In this document: in pieces, positions 24,001-32,262 of the stretch
Position numbering within the stretch: position 1 is the first letter of the stretch
How the letters are laid out: each line of letters starts with the position of its first letter
Notes under the pieces: model-generated
The model's input: the letters and a program-made list of their open reading frames with translations, nothing else
Told to the model about the DNA's origin: nothing
The model's database searches: none
Program-made: the position numbers and the translations under genes
Source: Rubrobacter calidifluminis
Lineage (GTDB): Bacteria > Actinomycetota > Rubrobacteria > Rubrobacterales > Rubrobacteraceae
DNA length: 64,000 nt
NCBI RefSeq assembly: GCF_028617075.1
Contig: NZ_JAQKGV010000011.1
Span: 1 to 64,000, forward strand
Direction: 5' to 3'

Positions 24001-24998
24001 TTCTCCAAGGGGTCGTCTATCTGGAGCCAACCGGTCATCTTCCCGCCCGCCGTGTAGCCGAACTCAGTTCTCTCCTCTATCCAGAACTGGTAGGCCCCCG
24101 GGCGGACCACCGTGCCCGCGTGGTGGACCCTCTTCACGTCCGGCTCGGGCAGCTCTCCGGGGCCCCCGCGGTAGGTGGTGTTCTCTACGTTCAACTTCGG
24201 TCCGCTCTTGTTCCAGGGCCCCCGCAGGGTCACCGAGTCAGGTATCCAGCGGCCCACACGCACGACCTTCTGCAACCTCATGTCCGTCCAGGAGTCCCCG
24301 GGCCTCCCCATGAGGATGCCTATGGCGGTAACCCCCGCTGGTACCTCGGAGGCGTCGGGCAGGGGGACTTTGAACCCCTGCCCGTCCTGCTCTATGGTTA
24401 CCGGGTAAGGCTCGCAGGAGCGGGTGTGAAGCAAATCCTTGGGGGGAGCGCTCGGATCCCCCACGATGTAGGCAAGCGCGACAGGGTAGCGGCCCGCCCC
24501 ATAGCCGACCATCTCCAGCTTGTGGAGCTCCACCAGGCCCGGCACGTCGTAGGCGTCAGGAGTCCCCGCGGAGGGGTAGCGGGGGTCGTTCTCGTTTACG
24601 AGAGTGCCGTCAGAGAGACGCTTCCAGTTGCGCGTGCGGTAGCCCGATACGTCAGGCCTCGCCACTTTTGCGTAGTCCGCCGGGTCAGGAGGGGGCCCTC
24701 CGTCTTCCGGAGGGTCGTCCACGACCTCGTAGTCATCTGAGAGGTCTATCATCCGCGTGCCCTGGCGCTGGAAACGCCTGTCGCCCGTCTCCCAGATGTA
24801 CCACCACCAGCCGTCTGGCTGTGGCGCCGAGCCAAAACGCCAGAACCTGACCTCCCCCTCCTCGTCGGTTTCCATCCCGTCTGGGTTGGGGAAGAGGTTG
24901 CGGGACGAGAGCACGGCCGCCCCCTCGGGGTCGAGCATGAGGTTCTCCATGAGCCCCTGGACCTTGTCGAGTGCGCCCCGGCAGTGCCGAAGAGGCAT
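21009..24998 (-). CDS. Large tail tip / baseplate protein (1329 aa)
   Basis: This very large protein follows the tape measure gene by one-base overlap. N-terminal residues (LDKVQGLMENLMLDPEGAAV) resemble distal-tail proteins. Many beta domains follow, among them a jelly-roll-like region (YWDVVGGVSLSSVKPIFGSL) and carbohydrate-binding-like parts (GYGFFCDHVPVQELTTYCFS). The C-terminal end (GWGVQMFTDEGVEQFYEDL..AHASTVIVEDLGMRQRI) may dock other tip proteins. It probably forms the central tip and touches the cell surface. Domain names are tentative. Confidence 0.7.
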   Translation of the reverse strand: MPLRHCRGALDKVQGLMENLMLDPEGAAVLSSRNLFPNPDGMETDEEGEVRFWRFGSAPQPDGWWWYIWETGDRRFQRQGTRMIDLSDDYEVVDDPPEDGGPPPDPADYAKVARPDVSGYRTRNWKRLSDGTLVNENDPRYPSAGTPDAYDVPGLVELHKLEMVGYGAGRYPVALAYIVGDPSAPPKDLLHTRSCEPYPVTIEQDGQGFKVPLPDASEVPAGVTAIGILMGRPGDSWTDMRLQKVVRVGRWIPDSVTLRGPWNKSGPKLNVENTTYRGGPGELPEPDVKRVHHAGTVVRPGAYQFWIEERTEFGYTAGGKMTGWLQIDDPLENAAIRIRPDVFSTGTLGWRCCMRYDKDGPNGNAPVVYVTNDKGKSDLERGEAAYVFTTAYMESKKEGSRLVIRDYQYPRGERHTEDKSGIPDPTIDLEGMLSDTSDGTANYELVGGAPLSPGKKRIRFTWGIEGEKTGEDTESAPSDPVTVKVPGVAGAATHTLKVFRPPGSNEVRNPAWKKLDVSGGEEHWKKDPAGPTGIQHDIHDGQAHHQDHTNKTTDEDVHQSDPIDVRGPHKVVRQRLTLEERTSGLVQAQLKWLDNLGNEIRRDVLDDIDFVGDEVIERTVGDGSTNVDIVWPANAAFLQKVIRHIGSDSVSGARNLTSRHDHHGIKSALVHNLKRWPNSPVKDEDPEDDYPPSGYCVAVDDWHNSPQKNQSYILLGPVNFETDGLDRSYWDVVGGVSLSSVKPIFGSLSLRCANLSNPGSPAYIHRSLEASGLRSRRSDVFVMKMEQLPSSGEVRVYQVRSAQDSAGIAWISVNSLGNVRANYRHGSLTMSNRILGAIRNHDELEVEIHLTGVGTANGRLRVYLAKQDNKRRLVFDQSSLDWSTFQATDVRVGLDAFTSQNATAVFKYDHITIADDGSEAWTDLPGRMFEYYGPPGTPLYNGYGFFCDHVPVQELTTYCFSFYLWYRGVNTPASPLGFTVHDAEGNVIKRVSSPADGITGRRGWHRRWVSFTTPEGAAYINFGGYGGCADGLIRVMAPQLELGDRPTSYTNENATSGSLTMAYDLRVPSIPSTSSLARYNLVSRFRRAGYIGETEGGITDITVQYASCPKMEPDDGSPPAWTPWYDSLEDVPVGEGFMIKATLTTLDATKSPELRDLFLDFIRPYGVLCRADGSEYPGGALPVDLPPAKNTPIITQTLSATNKPGVNAFGEKARLISGWGVQMFTDEGVEQFYEDLGEQVAENPAHASTVIVEDLGMRQRILIWDADFPETNRRRWVRDSVYEPGYYPLEISGLEGYVLERTTLDDGPPTLLAGSDVVTAGSDRLVGEE

Positions 24999-27900
24999 CA
25001 GCCGATCCTCCCCTTCGTATGCCTTCTAGCCTCTTTGAGCGTCTGGACGATGACGTATCCCGTCTTCTCGTCGAAGAGGTCGCTATTGACGAGGTGCCCC
25101 ACGGCGACGGCAAGGCGCCTTATCGTGTCGTCATCCAGCCTCTGTGAGTCTTTGGCGCTGCGCTCCACAGCCTCCCGCAGCCTCACTATCTCTTCCTTTA
25201 GTTCCTTTGTCCCGAGTGCCGTCTGCGCCGTCCTCTCCACGTGCGGGGAGTCGAGCGGCATAAATAGCTCGTTTCTATGCACCTCTGCTATGTGGTCGCG
25301 GCGGATGTAGCCTCCCCGCGCGTACCAGCCGGCGCTCTGTTCGTGTGCCCAGGCGCTGTTGGGGTTGCCGTACCTCTGGCGGATGTAGTCGATCATCCAG
25401 CCGATCTGAGGACCGGCGTGCGAGCCTCCCGTCGAGCGTCCCGCCGGGGGGAGCTTCGACTCAGGGAGAGCCTGCGGGATGCCGTAGGCGCCGGAGGAAG
25501 GGTTCCTGGCGAATCGGTTCCAGCCCGACTCGCGCATGGCGAGCCGGTCGAAGGCGCCCCACTGGGACGCCCAGCCCGCCGCGGAGACCATGCGGCGCCC
25601 CAATGCGCGGTTTTTGGCCGGGTCACCGCCTATGGCGTCCGAGCCGTAGTCGCCGCCGCCGGAGCCTATCTTCGACTCTATCCACCTCTTGATCTCGTCT
25701 GGGATCCTCTTGGCCGCCGCCCCGATGGCCCTTTCCATGACGTAGCGGCTGTGCAAGAGCGGGGAGAGCGTACGGTTTACAAAAGGAGCAACGAGCTTGC
25801 TCCACAGCCGCTCGAAGAGCGCCGCGAGCGGGTTGAAACCTCCTCCCCCACCTATATCCGCGAGGGAGACGTCAGAGCCAAGGTGCCAGATGTTGCCGTG
25901 GAAGTAGGGGTTGGAGGCGCCCCACGCCGGCCCTTGGTTGGACATGGTGTTGGTCCAGGTGTTGCCGTGAGGCCCTCCTGTCTCGGTGTTGGCGGCCCAG
26001 CCTTTGCCGGCTATTGTCATCGCGACGTGCCCGCCTCCGGGACCACCGTTTATGAAGCCGAAGGAGAGCTGCCCAGGGCCACGCTCCCAGCCGCGCCAGG
26101 GCATGTTCGCCGTCGAGCCGAGGCGTCCTGAGGGGTTGGGGTCGCCAAGTGCCCTCTTCATGACTAGCGCGGCCCAGCCGGAGCAGTCTACGCCGGGGGG
26201 TATGGAGCCGCCTCCCCAGACGTAGGGGCTTCCGTTCTTGGAGCGGGCCCACCTCCAGAGTGACTTCAGCTGCTCGTCGGAGAAGAGGCCGCCTGCGGCG
26301 TAGGCGGGGACCGGAGCGGTGACGTAGGTGCCGGGCCGCTCGCCGAACGGCCTTAGGAGACCGTTTCTCTTACCGTACTCGGCCCAGAGCCTTGCGTTTC
26401 TCTTTCTGCGGTTGCCTTTTCGCGACTCGGTCAGGATGTATTCGCGCTCTCCGGGGGCGAGGTCTTCGCCGACGAGGTAGGTTGCGTGCCGCACGTAGAG
26501 CGGCTTCTCCACCTTACCCCCTTCGGCGAAGGCAACGCCTGGCCGCGCAGGCTCAGAGCCACGCCGCGAGGAGCCATACTCCCTCATGCCGCCCTCGGCG
26601 TACTGTGGCATGCGCCACTTGATGGTCGGGAGGCCGACCTTGTCCAGGACCGAGTTTATGAGGCCCACGATGCGGTTCACCCAGCGGGCGATGAAGTCGT
26701 AGGCCGAGCGGATGGGCTTCCACATGGAGCCGCTTATCTTCCTGAAGAGCTCCCCTGTTGCGTGCCAGAGCCTCCCCCAGGTCTTCGTCAGGTCGCGGTA
26801 GAGGTCGTGCGCCCTGTTCGAGGCCCGGTGCAGAGCATCTGACATCCTGTCGCCGATGAGGGATGCTATGGCCGTGAACTTGTCCCTGGTGTCCCCCCTG
26901 GTCGAAGACCACCTCTTGGCCACGTCTTTGTAGAGCTGCCCCGCGCTCCTTACGGCGGAGTTTCGGGAGCGGGACATGCGGCTTGCTATGAGCGATGCTA
27001 TGGCTGAGAACTTGTCCTTTGTGTCCCCCCTGGTCGAAGACCACCTCTTGGCGACTTCCTTCATGAGCGCTCCGGCCTGCTTGACCGCTGTAATGTGGCT
27101 GCGGGACATGCGGGAGGAGACGGAGTTATAGATTGCGCCAAAGTCCTTGGCCGTATGCGCCTTAAGGTCTCTCCAGCGTCTTTCGGCGCCACCGCGGAGG
27201 TTACCTGCCGCGATAAGAGCCCTGGTCGTAGCCTGGTTGAAGTTTTTGACTACGGAGTTTCTGGCGTCCTTGAAGGTGCGGGCGGTGGTGGAGGAGAACT
27301 GGTGCCACCTCTTTGCCACACCTACCCCGAAGTTTGCCGCGGCCTTAAGTGCCTGGCGGAAGGAGGAGATGAGCCAGTTGTGGACCGCCCGTCCGGCCCG
27401 GTTGGAGATGCGCAAGACGGCATTAAGGCCCCGGACGAAGAGACCGAAGGCCGCAGAGGAGACACGAAGGACAAACCAGATGGCCCTAAACGCCGCTCCG
27501 ATGGCGCGCAGCGCCCCCACAATGGCGCGGCGATGCTTTACGCCGAAGGTGATCATGCCGTCAAAGAAGGTCACAGAGGCCCGCCCGAGAAGACGCATTA
27601 TCTGCCAGCCCGTCTTGAAGATCCGGTTTAAGGTCCTCTGCCCTCTGGCACTTGAAGCGTAGCGGTCGAAGGAGCGCGCGAGGCGGTCTATCGAGCGGAA
27701 CATCCTTCCCACGTAGGGCATGGCTATGGCGAACGCCTTCGTGAGCCCGCTCCCGAAGTGCCCTGCGGCCCTGAGCAGCACTCCAAACTGGCGGGGGGCG
27801 GCGTTGAGCACCTTCATGAGCGCCCCGGAGGTGGCCGGGCGGCGAAAGTCCGCCGCGATGGCCGAGAAGGCCCGCCTGGCTGTCACCGAGGCCCTGGCGG

Positions 27901-28948
27901 AGGCCCGGCCGAGGGCCGGCATGGCCCCCTTGGCGAGCCGGATGGCCTCGACTGCGACCGCACCGATGTTGCGCTGGAGGACCTTGTTGGAGCCGATGTA
28001 TCTGTCGTAGGCCCTCTCTAGCGAGGAGAAGGCTGTTATGGTGCGACGCACGGCGGGAGGCTGGCTCTTTATGGTCTGGTTGAGCTCCTGCTGGGCACTC
28101 TTGGCCTGCTTGGAGTTCTTGCCGTAGGTCTCTACGGCCTGCGAGTACTTCTTCTGTGCCTTTATGACCTCCTGGACGTTCTTTATGAACGGCAGGGCGG
28201 CGAGGGCGAGCAGTCCGAAACCTGCTGTAACGGAGGTGAGCGCGCCCCCGAGAACACCAAGTGCGCCGACGAGCCCCGCTCCTGCCCCCCCTATGACGTT
28301 GGTGAGCCCCCCGAGCGCGGCGGCTGTGGCGAGAATGACACCGCCTCCTCCCACGAGCCCTCCGAGGACGCTCCCGAAGTCCGCGGCCGAGACGCCGAGC
28401 CTGCTAAAGAGCGCGGCTAAAGGACCAATCCTCCCTGCAAGAGAGAACGCCGCCCCCGAAAGGCGCGAGATGTTGCCTATGAGCCTCACCGGGAAGGCGA
28501 AGATGCGCGTGAATATCCCGCCCCTCGCCCCGTAGCGGGAGAGCGCCCTAAATCGCGGCCCCGAGAGGCTCGTCAACAGTGCCATCGCGCGCGCGAGGCG
28601 GGAGAGTCCCCCCCGGTCCACATCCACCTTCGCCTCTGCGGTGACACTCCTCGCCCCGAACCGGTCCAGCCTGGCGTTCGCAGCGGCGAGGGAGCGCTCG
28701 AGCGGGGCGGTGTTCGCCTCCACGCGCACCGAGGGCCTAATCGAGGAGACCCTCTGTGCCTGCCTCTCTACTTCCTTTAGGGAGGCTGTTGCGCTCGCCG
28801 TCTCGGCCGAGACAGACACGGAGACCCTCTTGCGGTCGAGGGCGTCGAGCTGCCTGCTAAGTCCCTTGAGCTCGGCAGAGAGCGAGGCTATGGCGCGCGA
28901 GGCGTTGTTTTTGGCGCTAAGTTCCGCTGAGAGCTTGTAGGTTGGCAT
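24998..28948 (-). CDS. Tail tape measure protein with NlpC/P60 and lytic transglycosylase domains
   Basis: A 1316-residue protein. A helical N-terminal coil is followed by hydrophobic helices (GLVGALGVLGGALTSVTAGF). Basic repeats lie in the middle (AKRWSSTRGDTKDKFSAIAS and close copies). Around residue 885-1000 is a cell-wall peptidase domain: SPYVWGGGSIPPGVDCSGWA holds the catalytic cysteine and GGGHVAMTI the histidine. Near residues 1160-1240 is a goose-type/SLT domain (LAMRESGWNRFARNPSSGAY). It sets tail length and opens the wall during DNA entry. Confidence 0.9.
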   Translation of the reverse strand: MPTYKLSAELSAKNNASRAIASLSAELKGLSRQLDALDRKRVSVSVSAETASATASLKEVERQAQRVSSIRPSVRVEANTAPLERSLAAANARLDRFGARSVTAEAKVDVDRGGLSRLARAMALLTSLSGPRFRALSRYGARGGIFTRIFAFPVRLIGNISRLSGAAFSLAGRIGPLAALFSRLGVSAADFGSVLGGLVGGGGVILATAAALGGLTNVIGGAGAGLVGALGVLGGALTSVTAGFGLLALAALPFIKNVQEVIKAQKKYSQAVETYGKNSKQAKSAQQELNQTIKSQPPAVRRTITAFSSLERAYDRYIGSNKVLQRNIGAVAVEAIRLAKGAMPALGRASARASVTARRAFSAIAADFRRPATSGALMKVLNAAPRQFGVLLRAAGHFGSGLTKAFAIAMPYVGRMFRSIDRLARSFDRYASSARGQRTLNRIFKTGWQIMRLLGRASVTFFDGMITFGVKHRRAIVGALRAIGAAFRAIWFVLRVSSAAFGLFVRGLNAVLRISNRAGRAVHNWLISSFRQALKAAANFGVGVAKRWHQFSSTTARTFKDARNSVVKNFNQATTRALIAAGNLRGGAERRWRDLKAHTAKDFGAIYNSVSSRMSRSHITAVKQAGALMKEVAKRWSSTRGDTKDKFSAIASLIASRMSRSRNSAVRSAGQLYKDVAKRWSSTRGDTRDKFTAIASLIGDRMSDALHRASNRAHDLYRDLTKTWGRLWHATGELFRKISGSMWKPIRSAYDFIARWVNRIVGLINSVLDKVGLPTIKWRMPQYAEGGMREYGSSRRGSEPARPGVAFAEGGKVEKPLYVRHATYLVGEDLAPGEREYILTESRKGNRRKRNARLWAEYGKRNGLLRPFGERPGTYVTAPVPAYAAGGLFSDEQLKSLWRWARSKNGSPYVWGGGSIPPGVDCSGWAALVMKRALGDPNPSGRLGSTANMPWRGWERGPGQLSFGFINGGPGGGHVAMTIAGKGWAANTETGGPHGNTWTNTMSNQGPAWGASNPYFHGNIWHLGSDVSLADIGGGGGFNPLAALFERLWSKLVAPFVNRTLSPLLHSRYVMERAIGAAAKRIPDEIKRWIESKIGSGGGDYGSDAIGGDPAKNRALGRRMVSAAGWASQWGAFDRLAMRESGWNRFARNPSSGAYGIPQALPESKLPPAGRSTGGSHAGPQIGWMIDYIRQRYGNPNSAWAHEQSAGWYARGGYIRRDHIAEVHRNELFMPLDSPHVERTAQTALGTKELKEEIVRLREAVERSAKDSQRLDDDTIRRLAVAVGHLVNSDLFDEKTGYVIVQTLKEARRHTKGRIG

Positions 28949-28990
28949 CCGCTTGTTCCTCGCAAAAACAAAGGCCGCACTCGCGGCGGC

Positions 28991-29018
28991 AAAAGAAAAC
29001 CCCCGCTCGGGGCGGGGG
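28991..29018 (-). terminator. Terminator inside the late operon, after the lipoprotein gene
   Basis: Read leftward: stem CCCCCGC (29018-29012), loop CCCGA, GCGGGGG (29006-29000), then TTTTCTTTT. It is a textbook terminator placed between the lipoprotein gene and the tape measure gene. Late transcription must pass it by antitermination or restart. Confidence 0.8.
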
Positions 29019-29043
29019 CCTTAGAGTCCTTTTCTAGACTTTT

Positions 29044-29505
29044 TTAACTTGAGGCGCTGCTCATGGCACTCTTGACGCTTCTCGTTATGTCTCTGACCGA
29101 GAGAATGAGGTAGCCATCCCGCTTTCGCATTATCTCTTTTGCGTCAGCCTCGGGGCTGTAGGCGAGGCGTACGTCGCGGGCGCTCTTGAAGTGGTAGCCA
29201 ACACCCGTGAGCTGGGGGTTTATCTGGTTTTTTGTCTTGCCCTGAAACTGTATCGCCACCACGTCTGCGTCCGGATACTTCCTGGCAAGGTCCTTCGTTA
29301 TCGCGGTGAGGCCGTCTTCGCCCTTCGCCTTCGTCGAGACGTATATCTGCTCCTCGGAGATACCGTGGACGCGGGCGAGGTGAGGTTTGGATATCACGTG
29401 GTAAGGGGGCACACTCTGCTCTTTTTGCCCAGTCTGCCCGCCGGAGCATGAGGCAAGTGCAAACAGGGAAAAGAGGATAGCTAAACAAGACGCTGCCGCC
29501 CGCAT
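29044..29505 (-). CDS. Lipoprotein inserted in the tail operon
   Basis: A 153-residue protein with a lipoprotein signal (AILFSLFALASCSGG), so it should be lipidated outside the membrane. The rest is small and soluble (ISKPHLARVHGISEEQIYVS, PDADVVAIQFQGKTKNQINP). ATG 29505 follows aaagggggaacc. Its position between the tail chaperones and the tape measure gene, with a terminator behind it, is typical of a moron. Surface lipoproteins of phages often block injection by related phages; that role is inferred, not shown. Confidence 0.75.
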   Translation of the reverse strand: MRAAASCLAILFSLFALASCSGGQTGQKEQSVPPYHVISKPHLARVHGISEEQIYVSTKAKGEDGLTAITKDLARKYPDADVVAIQFQGKTKNQINPQLTGVGYHFKSARDVRLAYSPEADAKEIMRKRDGYLILSVRDITRSVKSAMSSASS

Positions 29506-29548
29506 ACCGGGTTCCCCCTTTGTCTCTCTTCTCTTCGGGGAGTGTATC

Positions 29549-30342
29549 CTACTGCCCGCTTCCCTGCTGGCGTGCCCTTTTCGCCTCCCTCTCGGCGCGC
29601 TCCTCTTCGGCGCGGCGCTTGGCCGCCTCAGCCACCCTTAGCGAGAGCAGCCACTCGTAGGGCTGCTCCCGGAGGCCGCCGGAGGAGGGGAGCTTCTTAC
29701 CGAAGAGCTCCCACTCTTCTGTGGCGCGCAGAGTCCTCTCGAGCTTCTCCCAGAAGGAGCCGGTGGGCTGTATGCGCTCTATTAGCTCGGCGCGCTCCTG
29801 TTCTAGGGCGAGCTCTTTGAACTTGCGGCTGCTCGGGCTCTCGCCTACCTTGCGGGCGTACTTATGGCTGAGGTAGATGTATCCGTAGACGAAACCGAGC
29901 CTTCTATCCCCCCGCTCCCGGGGGATGAAGTAGGATTTCGCCTCTCCTCGGGGAGCTCTTCGGTCTCCTCGGGGGCATAACGCCCGAAGATTTGATCGAA
30001 GGGCTCGGTGAAGCAGAGCCAGTCGTTCTTCTTTACGACCTCCTCGACGAGCTTATCCAGGAGGCTCCTGTGGGGATTTCTCTCCCGGAGGTTCGGGATG
30101 ACTACCTCTTCCTCGCCGTCTTTGTTGTGGTGCACGAGGGGACGGTTCTTGCCGTCTACGACGAGGGACTTTACGCCCTGGCGTATGACGACGAGCTTGG
30201 CGGTGCCCACAGGACCGCGGCTCCCGGGCATGCCCCCGGCTCCGATTACGTTCTCGAGGTCGAGCTCGACGGTCTGGGGGAGCTCCGAGATGGCAGCCCG
30301 GATGTCGTGGCCCGCGAACTCGAAGTGCACGGTGTAGTCCAC
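29549..30342 (-). CDS. Frameshift fusion of the tail assembly chaperones (about 264 aa)
   Basis: The upstream frame (30342 to 29845) and a second frame with no start of its own overlap. The second frame reads DRRLGFVYGYIYLSHKYARK and then SPSSRKFKELALEQERAELI, ends RARQQGSGQ at 29549, and is the size of a gpT partner. A -1 slip on the run of six G (29913-29908, in C-GGG-GGG-A) joins them after ...SPGSGG. Paired chaperones made by such a slip are general in siphophages just before the tape measure gene. The exact slip base is not certain. Confidence 0.75.
29845..30342 (-). CDS. Tail assembly chaperone, short form (165 aa)
   Basis: The zero-frame product. MDYTVHFEFAGHDIRAAISE gives an N-terminal beta layer. 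A basic middle (LRERNPHRSLLDKLVEEVVK) follows, then the acidic, Pro/Ser-rich end (EETEELPEERRNPTSSPGSG) read through before the stop. It binds the tape measure protein during tail assembly. It lies 15 bases after the major tail protein gene. Confidence 0.75.
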   Translation of the reverse strand: MDYTVHFEFAGHDIRAAISELPQTVELDLENVIGAGGMPGSRGPVGTAKLVVIRQGVKSLVVDGKNRPLVHHNKDGEEEVVIPNLRERNPHRSLLDKLVEEVVKKNDWLCFTEPFDQIFGRYAPEETEELPEERRNPTSSPGSGGIEGSVSSTDTSTSAISTPAR

Positions 30343-30357
30343 TATCCTCCTTTACCT

Positions 30358-31029
30358 TTAGCTGCCTACCGGGATGATGAACTGGGTGTAGCGGCCGTCC
30401 GGGTCAACTATCGACATGTCTATGCCGGTGTCCGTGAACTGTGAGGCCGAGAGGGGCCCTGGGACGGCCTCGAGGGCGAACTCGGGCTCAAAGGGGGCGT
30501 CGCCGCCTCCTGAGTGCCTGAAGACCCACGCGAGGTCGTCGGTGAGCTGGCAGTGGAAGGCTATCGTGCGCACGATGGAGTCAACGTCGGTGAAAGTGCC
30601 GGCCTTGGAGAAGCCGTCCCAGCCGAGCATTATCTGTTTTGGCACGTCCGCCTTGAAGTTGTAGACGTCGTAGGCTGGATACGCCGGAGGACCTGTCACG
30701 GCGGCGACGCTGGTCTTCACGAACGGGGAGAGCGCCATGACGAGATCTATGTCGGCATAGAGGGCCTGCATGGCGATGGCCACGGTGGCCTCACCGGTGG
30801 GCATGCGTCCTACCACGCCCTGCCTGTCTCCCTGGATGGTGTCCTGGGGGTTCTGCGGCGTGGGGCTGATGCCGCCCACTGTGTCGCGGATGGGTTTCCA
30901 CGGGGAGGGCCACGTCTCGAGGCCGTAAGGCGTGGTTATGGGGGGCACGGGAGAGCCCACCGGCGCGTAGAAGATATACGGGCGGAAGACCGCGAGGTTC
31001 GACCCCGCGGGCACTACGTTGGTTGCCAC
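30358..31029 (-). CDS. Major tail (tube) protein
   Basis: A 223-residue protein. VVPAGSNLAVFRPYIFYAPV, WKPIRDTVGGISPT and GRMPTGEATVAIAMQALY are like phage tube proteins. It lies between small connector genes and the chaperone pair, the place of the tube protein in siphoviruses. It would polymerise around the tape measure. It starts at ATG 31029 behind aaaggagtgacg. Confidence 0.8.
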   Translation of the reverse strand: MATNVVPAGSNLAVFRPYIFYAPVGSPVPPITTPYGLETWPSPWKPIRDTVGGISPTPQNPQDTIQGDRQGVVGRMPTGEATVAIAMQALYADIDLVMALSPFVKTSVAAVTGPPAYPAYDVYNFKADVPKQIMLGWDGFSKAGTFTDVDSIVRTIAFHCQLTDDLAWVFRHSGGGDAPFEPEFALEAVPGPLSASQFTDTGIDMSIVDPDGRYTQFIIPVGS

Positions 31030-31089
31030 GTCACTCCTTTCCTTGGTTGCGAGAGGGGCCCCAAGGACGCTCTGGGACCCCTTGGTTTT

Positions 31090-31293
31090 CTAGCTTGCCG
31101 TCTGGGTCTTCACGAGCAGCTGCTTACCCGTAGGGTCCTGGGCATTCTTCAGCTCCTCGTACTCTGATGCGGAGACGACCTCGCCTCCCTCGTAGAACTT
31201 GCCCGCCACGTAGACACGCTCGGGCTTCACACGGAAGGCGGGGTTTATCTGCACCACCACCTGCTCTTCTTTTGCTGCCTGCTCCTTGGCCAT
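31090..31293 (-). CDS. Small phage structural-region protein (67 aa)
   Basis: MAKEQAAKEEQVVVQINPAF, then VKPERVYVAGKFYEGGEVVS. It reads as a small beta-strand protein with a charged start. Proteins of this size occur between the tail terminator and tube genes and are often labelled discoidin- or neck-associated; none could be matched here. A hairpin follows at 31049-31075. Confidence 0.6.
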   Translation of the reverse strand: MAKEQAAKEEQVVVQINPAFRVKPERVYVAGKFYEGGEVVSASEYEELKNAQDPTGKQLLVKTQTAS

Positions 31294-31315
31294 AGTGCAC
31301 CTCCTTTCTTTTTCT

Positions 31316-31804
31316 TCAAAAGACGACCACGACCTCGAGGCGGTGCTCCCAGAGGATGGAGCCTGAGGCTGCGTCTATCCTGCTCGATCCCATCTCGTCC
31401 ACATCCCCCATGCTCTCCGAGCTTATGTAGAGCTCGTGCACCTGCCCTCCGAAGTTGTTTGTGGCGTATAGCGCCTCCCTGAAGAGAGAGGCGACGTGCC
31501 TGGTTACTCTTTTGGCCGTCTTGCGGCCGTTTTGGTCGGAGGGGGTTTTCAGCGAGGGGTAGAGTATGGAGACGTCTATTGTGACCTGGCCCGGGTTTGT
31601 GGTGCGGTCCGAGAGCCGCGGCTCGCGGTTTGCGTCGCGCTGCTGGACGCAGATGACCGGGAACTCCCCGCCGTAGGAGACGACCTGGTAGTCGAACGCC
31701 TTGCGGATGGGGGCGGGATCCTCTCCTGCGGGGAGGAGGTTAGCGAGCGTAGACTCGATGTAGTCGAGCGCCTCCTCGTAAGAGTAGTCCAGCGCGAGGC
31801 TCAA
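31316..31804 (-). CDS. Probable tail terminator protein
   Basis: A 162-residue protein (SYEEALDYIESTLANLLP, PVICVQQRDANREPRLSDRT, VTIDVSILYPSLKT) with the alternating strand and helix pattern of gpU-like terminators. The gene follows the gp10-like gene by a four-base overlap and comes before the tube gene. It should cap the finished tail and join it to the head. Confidence 0.65.
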   Translation of the reverse strand: MSLALDYSYEEALDYIESTLANLLPAGEDPAPIRKAFDYQVVSYGGEFPVICVQQRDANREPRLSDRTTNPGQVTIDVSILYPSLKTPSDQNGRKTAKRVTRHVASLFREALYATNNFGGQVHELYISSESMGDVDEMGSSRIDAASGSILWEHRLEVVVVF

Positions 31805-32262
31805 GAGCGCAAGACCTCCTCAACCGAGCTCGCGTAGGCGGACTCTATGGCGCGTTCGGAAGAGTAGCCCGCGCGCTGGAGCCAGCGGTAGGCCCTCGTG
31901 CCGGGATGGCGGACGACTTTGGCGAAGACGGTCTTGCCGTCCACCTCAAACCGCAGCGCCTTCTTGGGAGGACGGGGCCGTATGGTGTGTGGCCTTGAGC
32001 CGTACTCCAGGATGGCCGCCACCTTATCTTCACTGAAGACTACCCCCCTCGCGCCGTCTGGCGTAAGGAGAACCTCCCTCTTTATGGTCGAGGCGGTCTT
32101 CCCTGTGCGGCGACCTATCGTCTCGTGCGCAGTCCGGTCCAGGACGCGGAGCCCCCGGGCGGTACCTTCTCGCATAGCCTGTGTGAGCCGGGGCGAGAGG
32201 GACTCTATGCGCTCTGCGCACTCTTTGTAGTTGTGCTCTACGCGTATCTCGAGCACTACCAC
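31801..32262 (-). CDS. HK97 gp10-like head-tail joining protein
   Basis: A 153-residue protein. RIESLSPRLTQAMREGTARG, the RRTGKTASTIKREVLLTPDG segment and YGSRPHTIRPRPPKKALRFE are hallmarks of the HK97 gp10 family, which links the tail to the connector. A basic C-terminal end follows (YRWLQRAGYSSERAIESAYA). Gene order agrees. Confidence 0.8.
   Translation of the reverse strand: MVVLEIRVEHNYKECAERIESLSPRLTQAMREGTARGLRVLDRTAHETIGRRTGKTASTIKREVLLTPDGARGVVFSEDKVAAILEYGSRPHTIRPRPPKKALRFEVDGKTVFAKVVRHPGTRAYRWLQRAGYSSERAIESAYASSVEEVLRS

Noticed and set aside
26800-27130. Repeats that might be a CRISPR array
   Set aside because: They encode the repeated segments of the tape measure protein and have no regular repeat-spacer pattern. 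No CRISPR array was found in the window.
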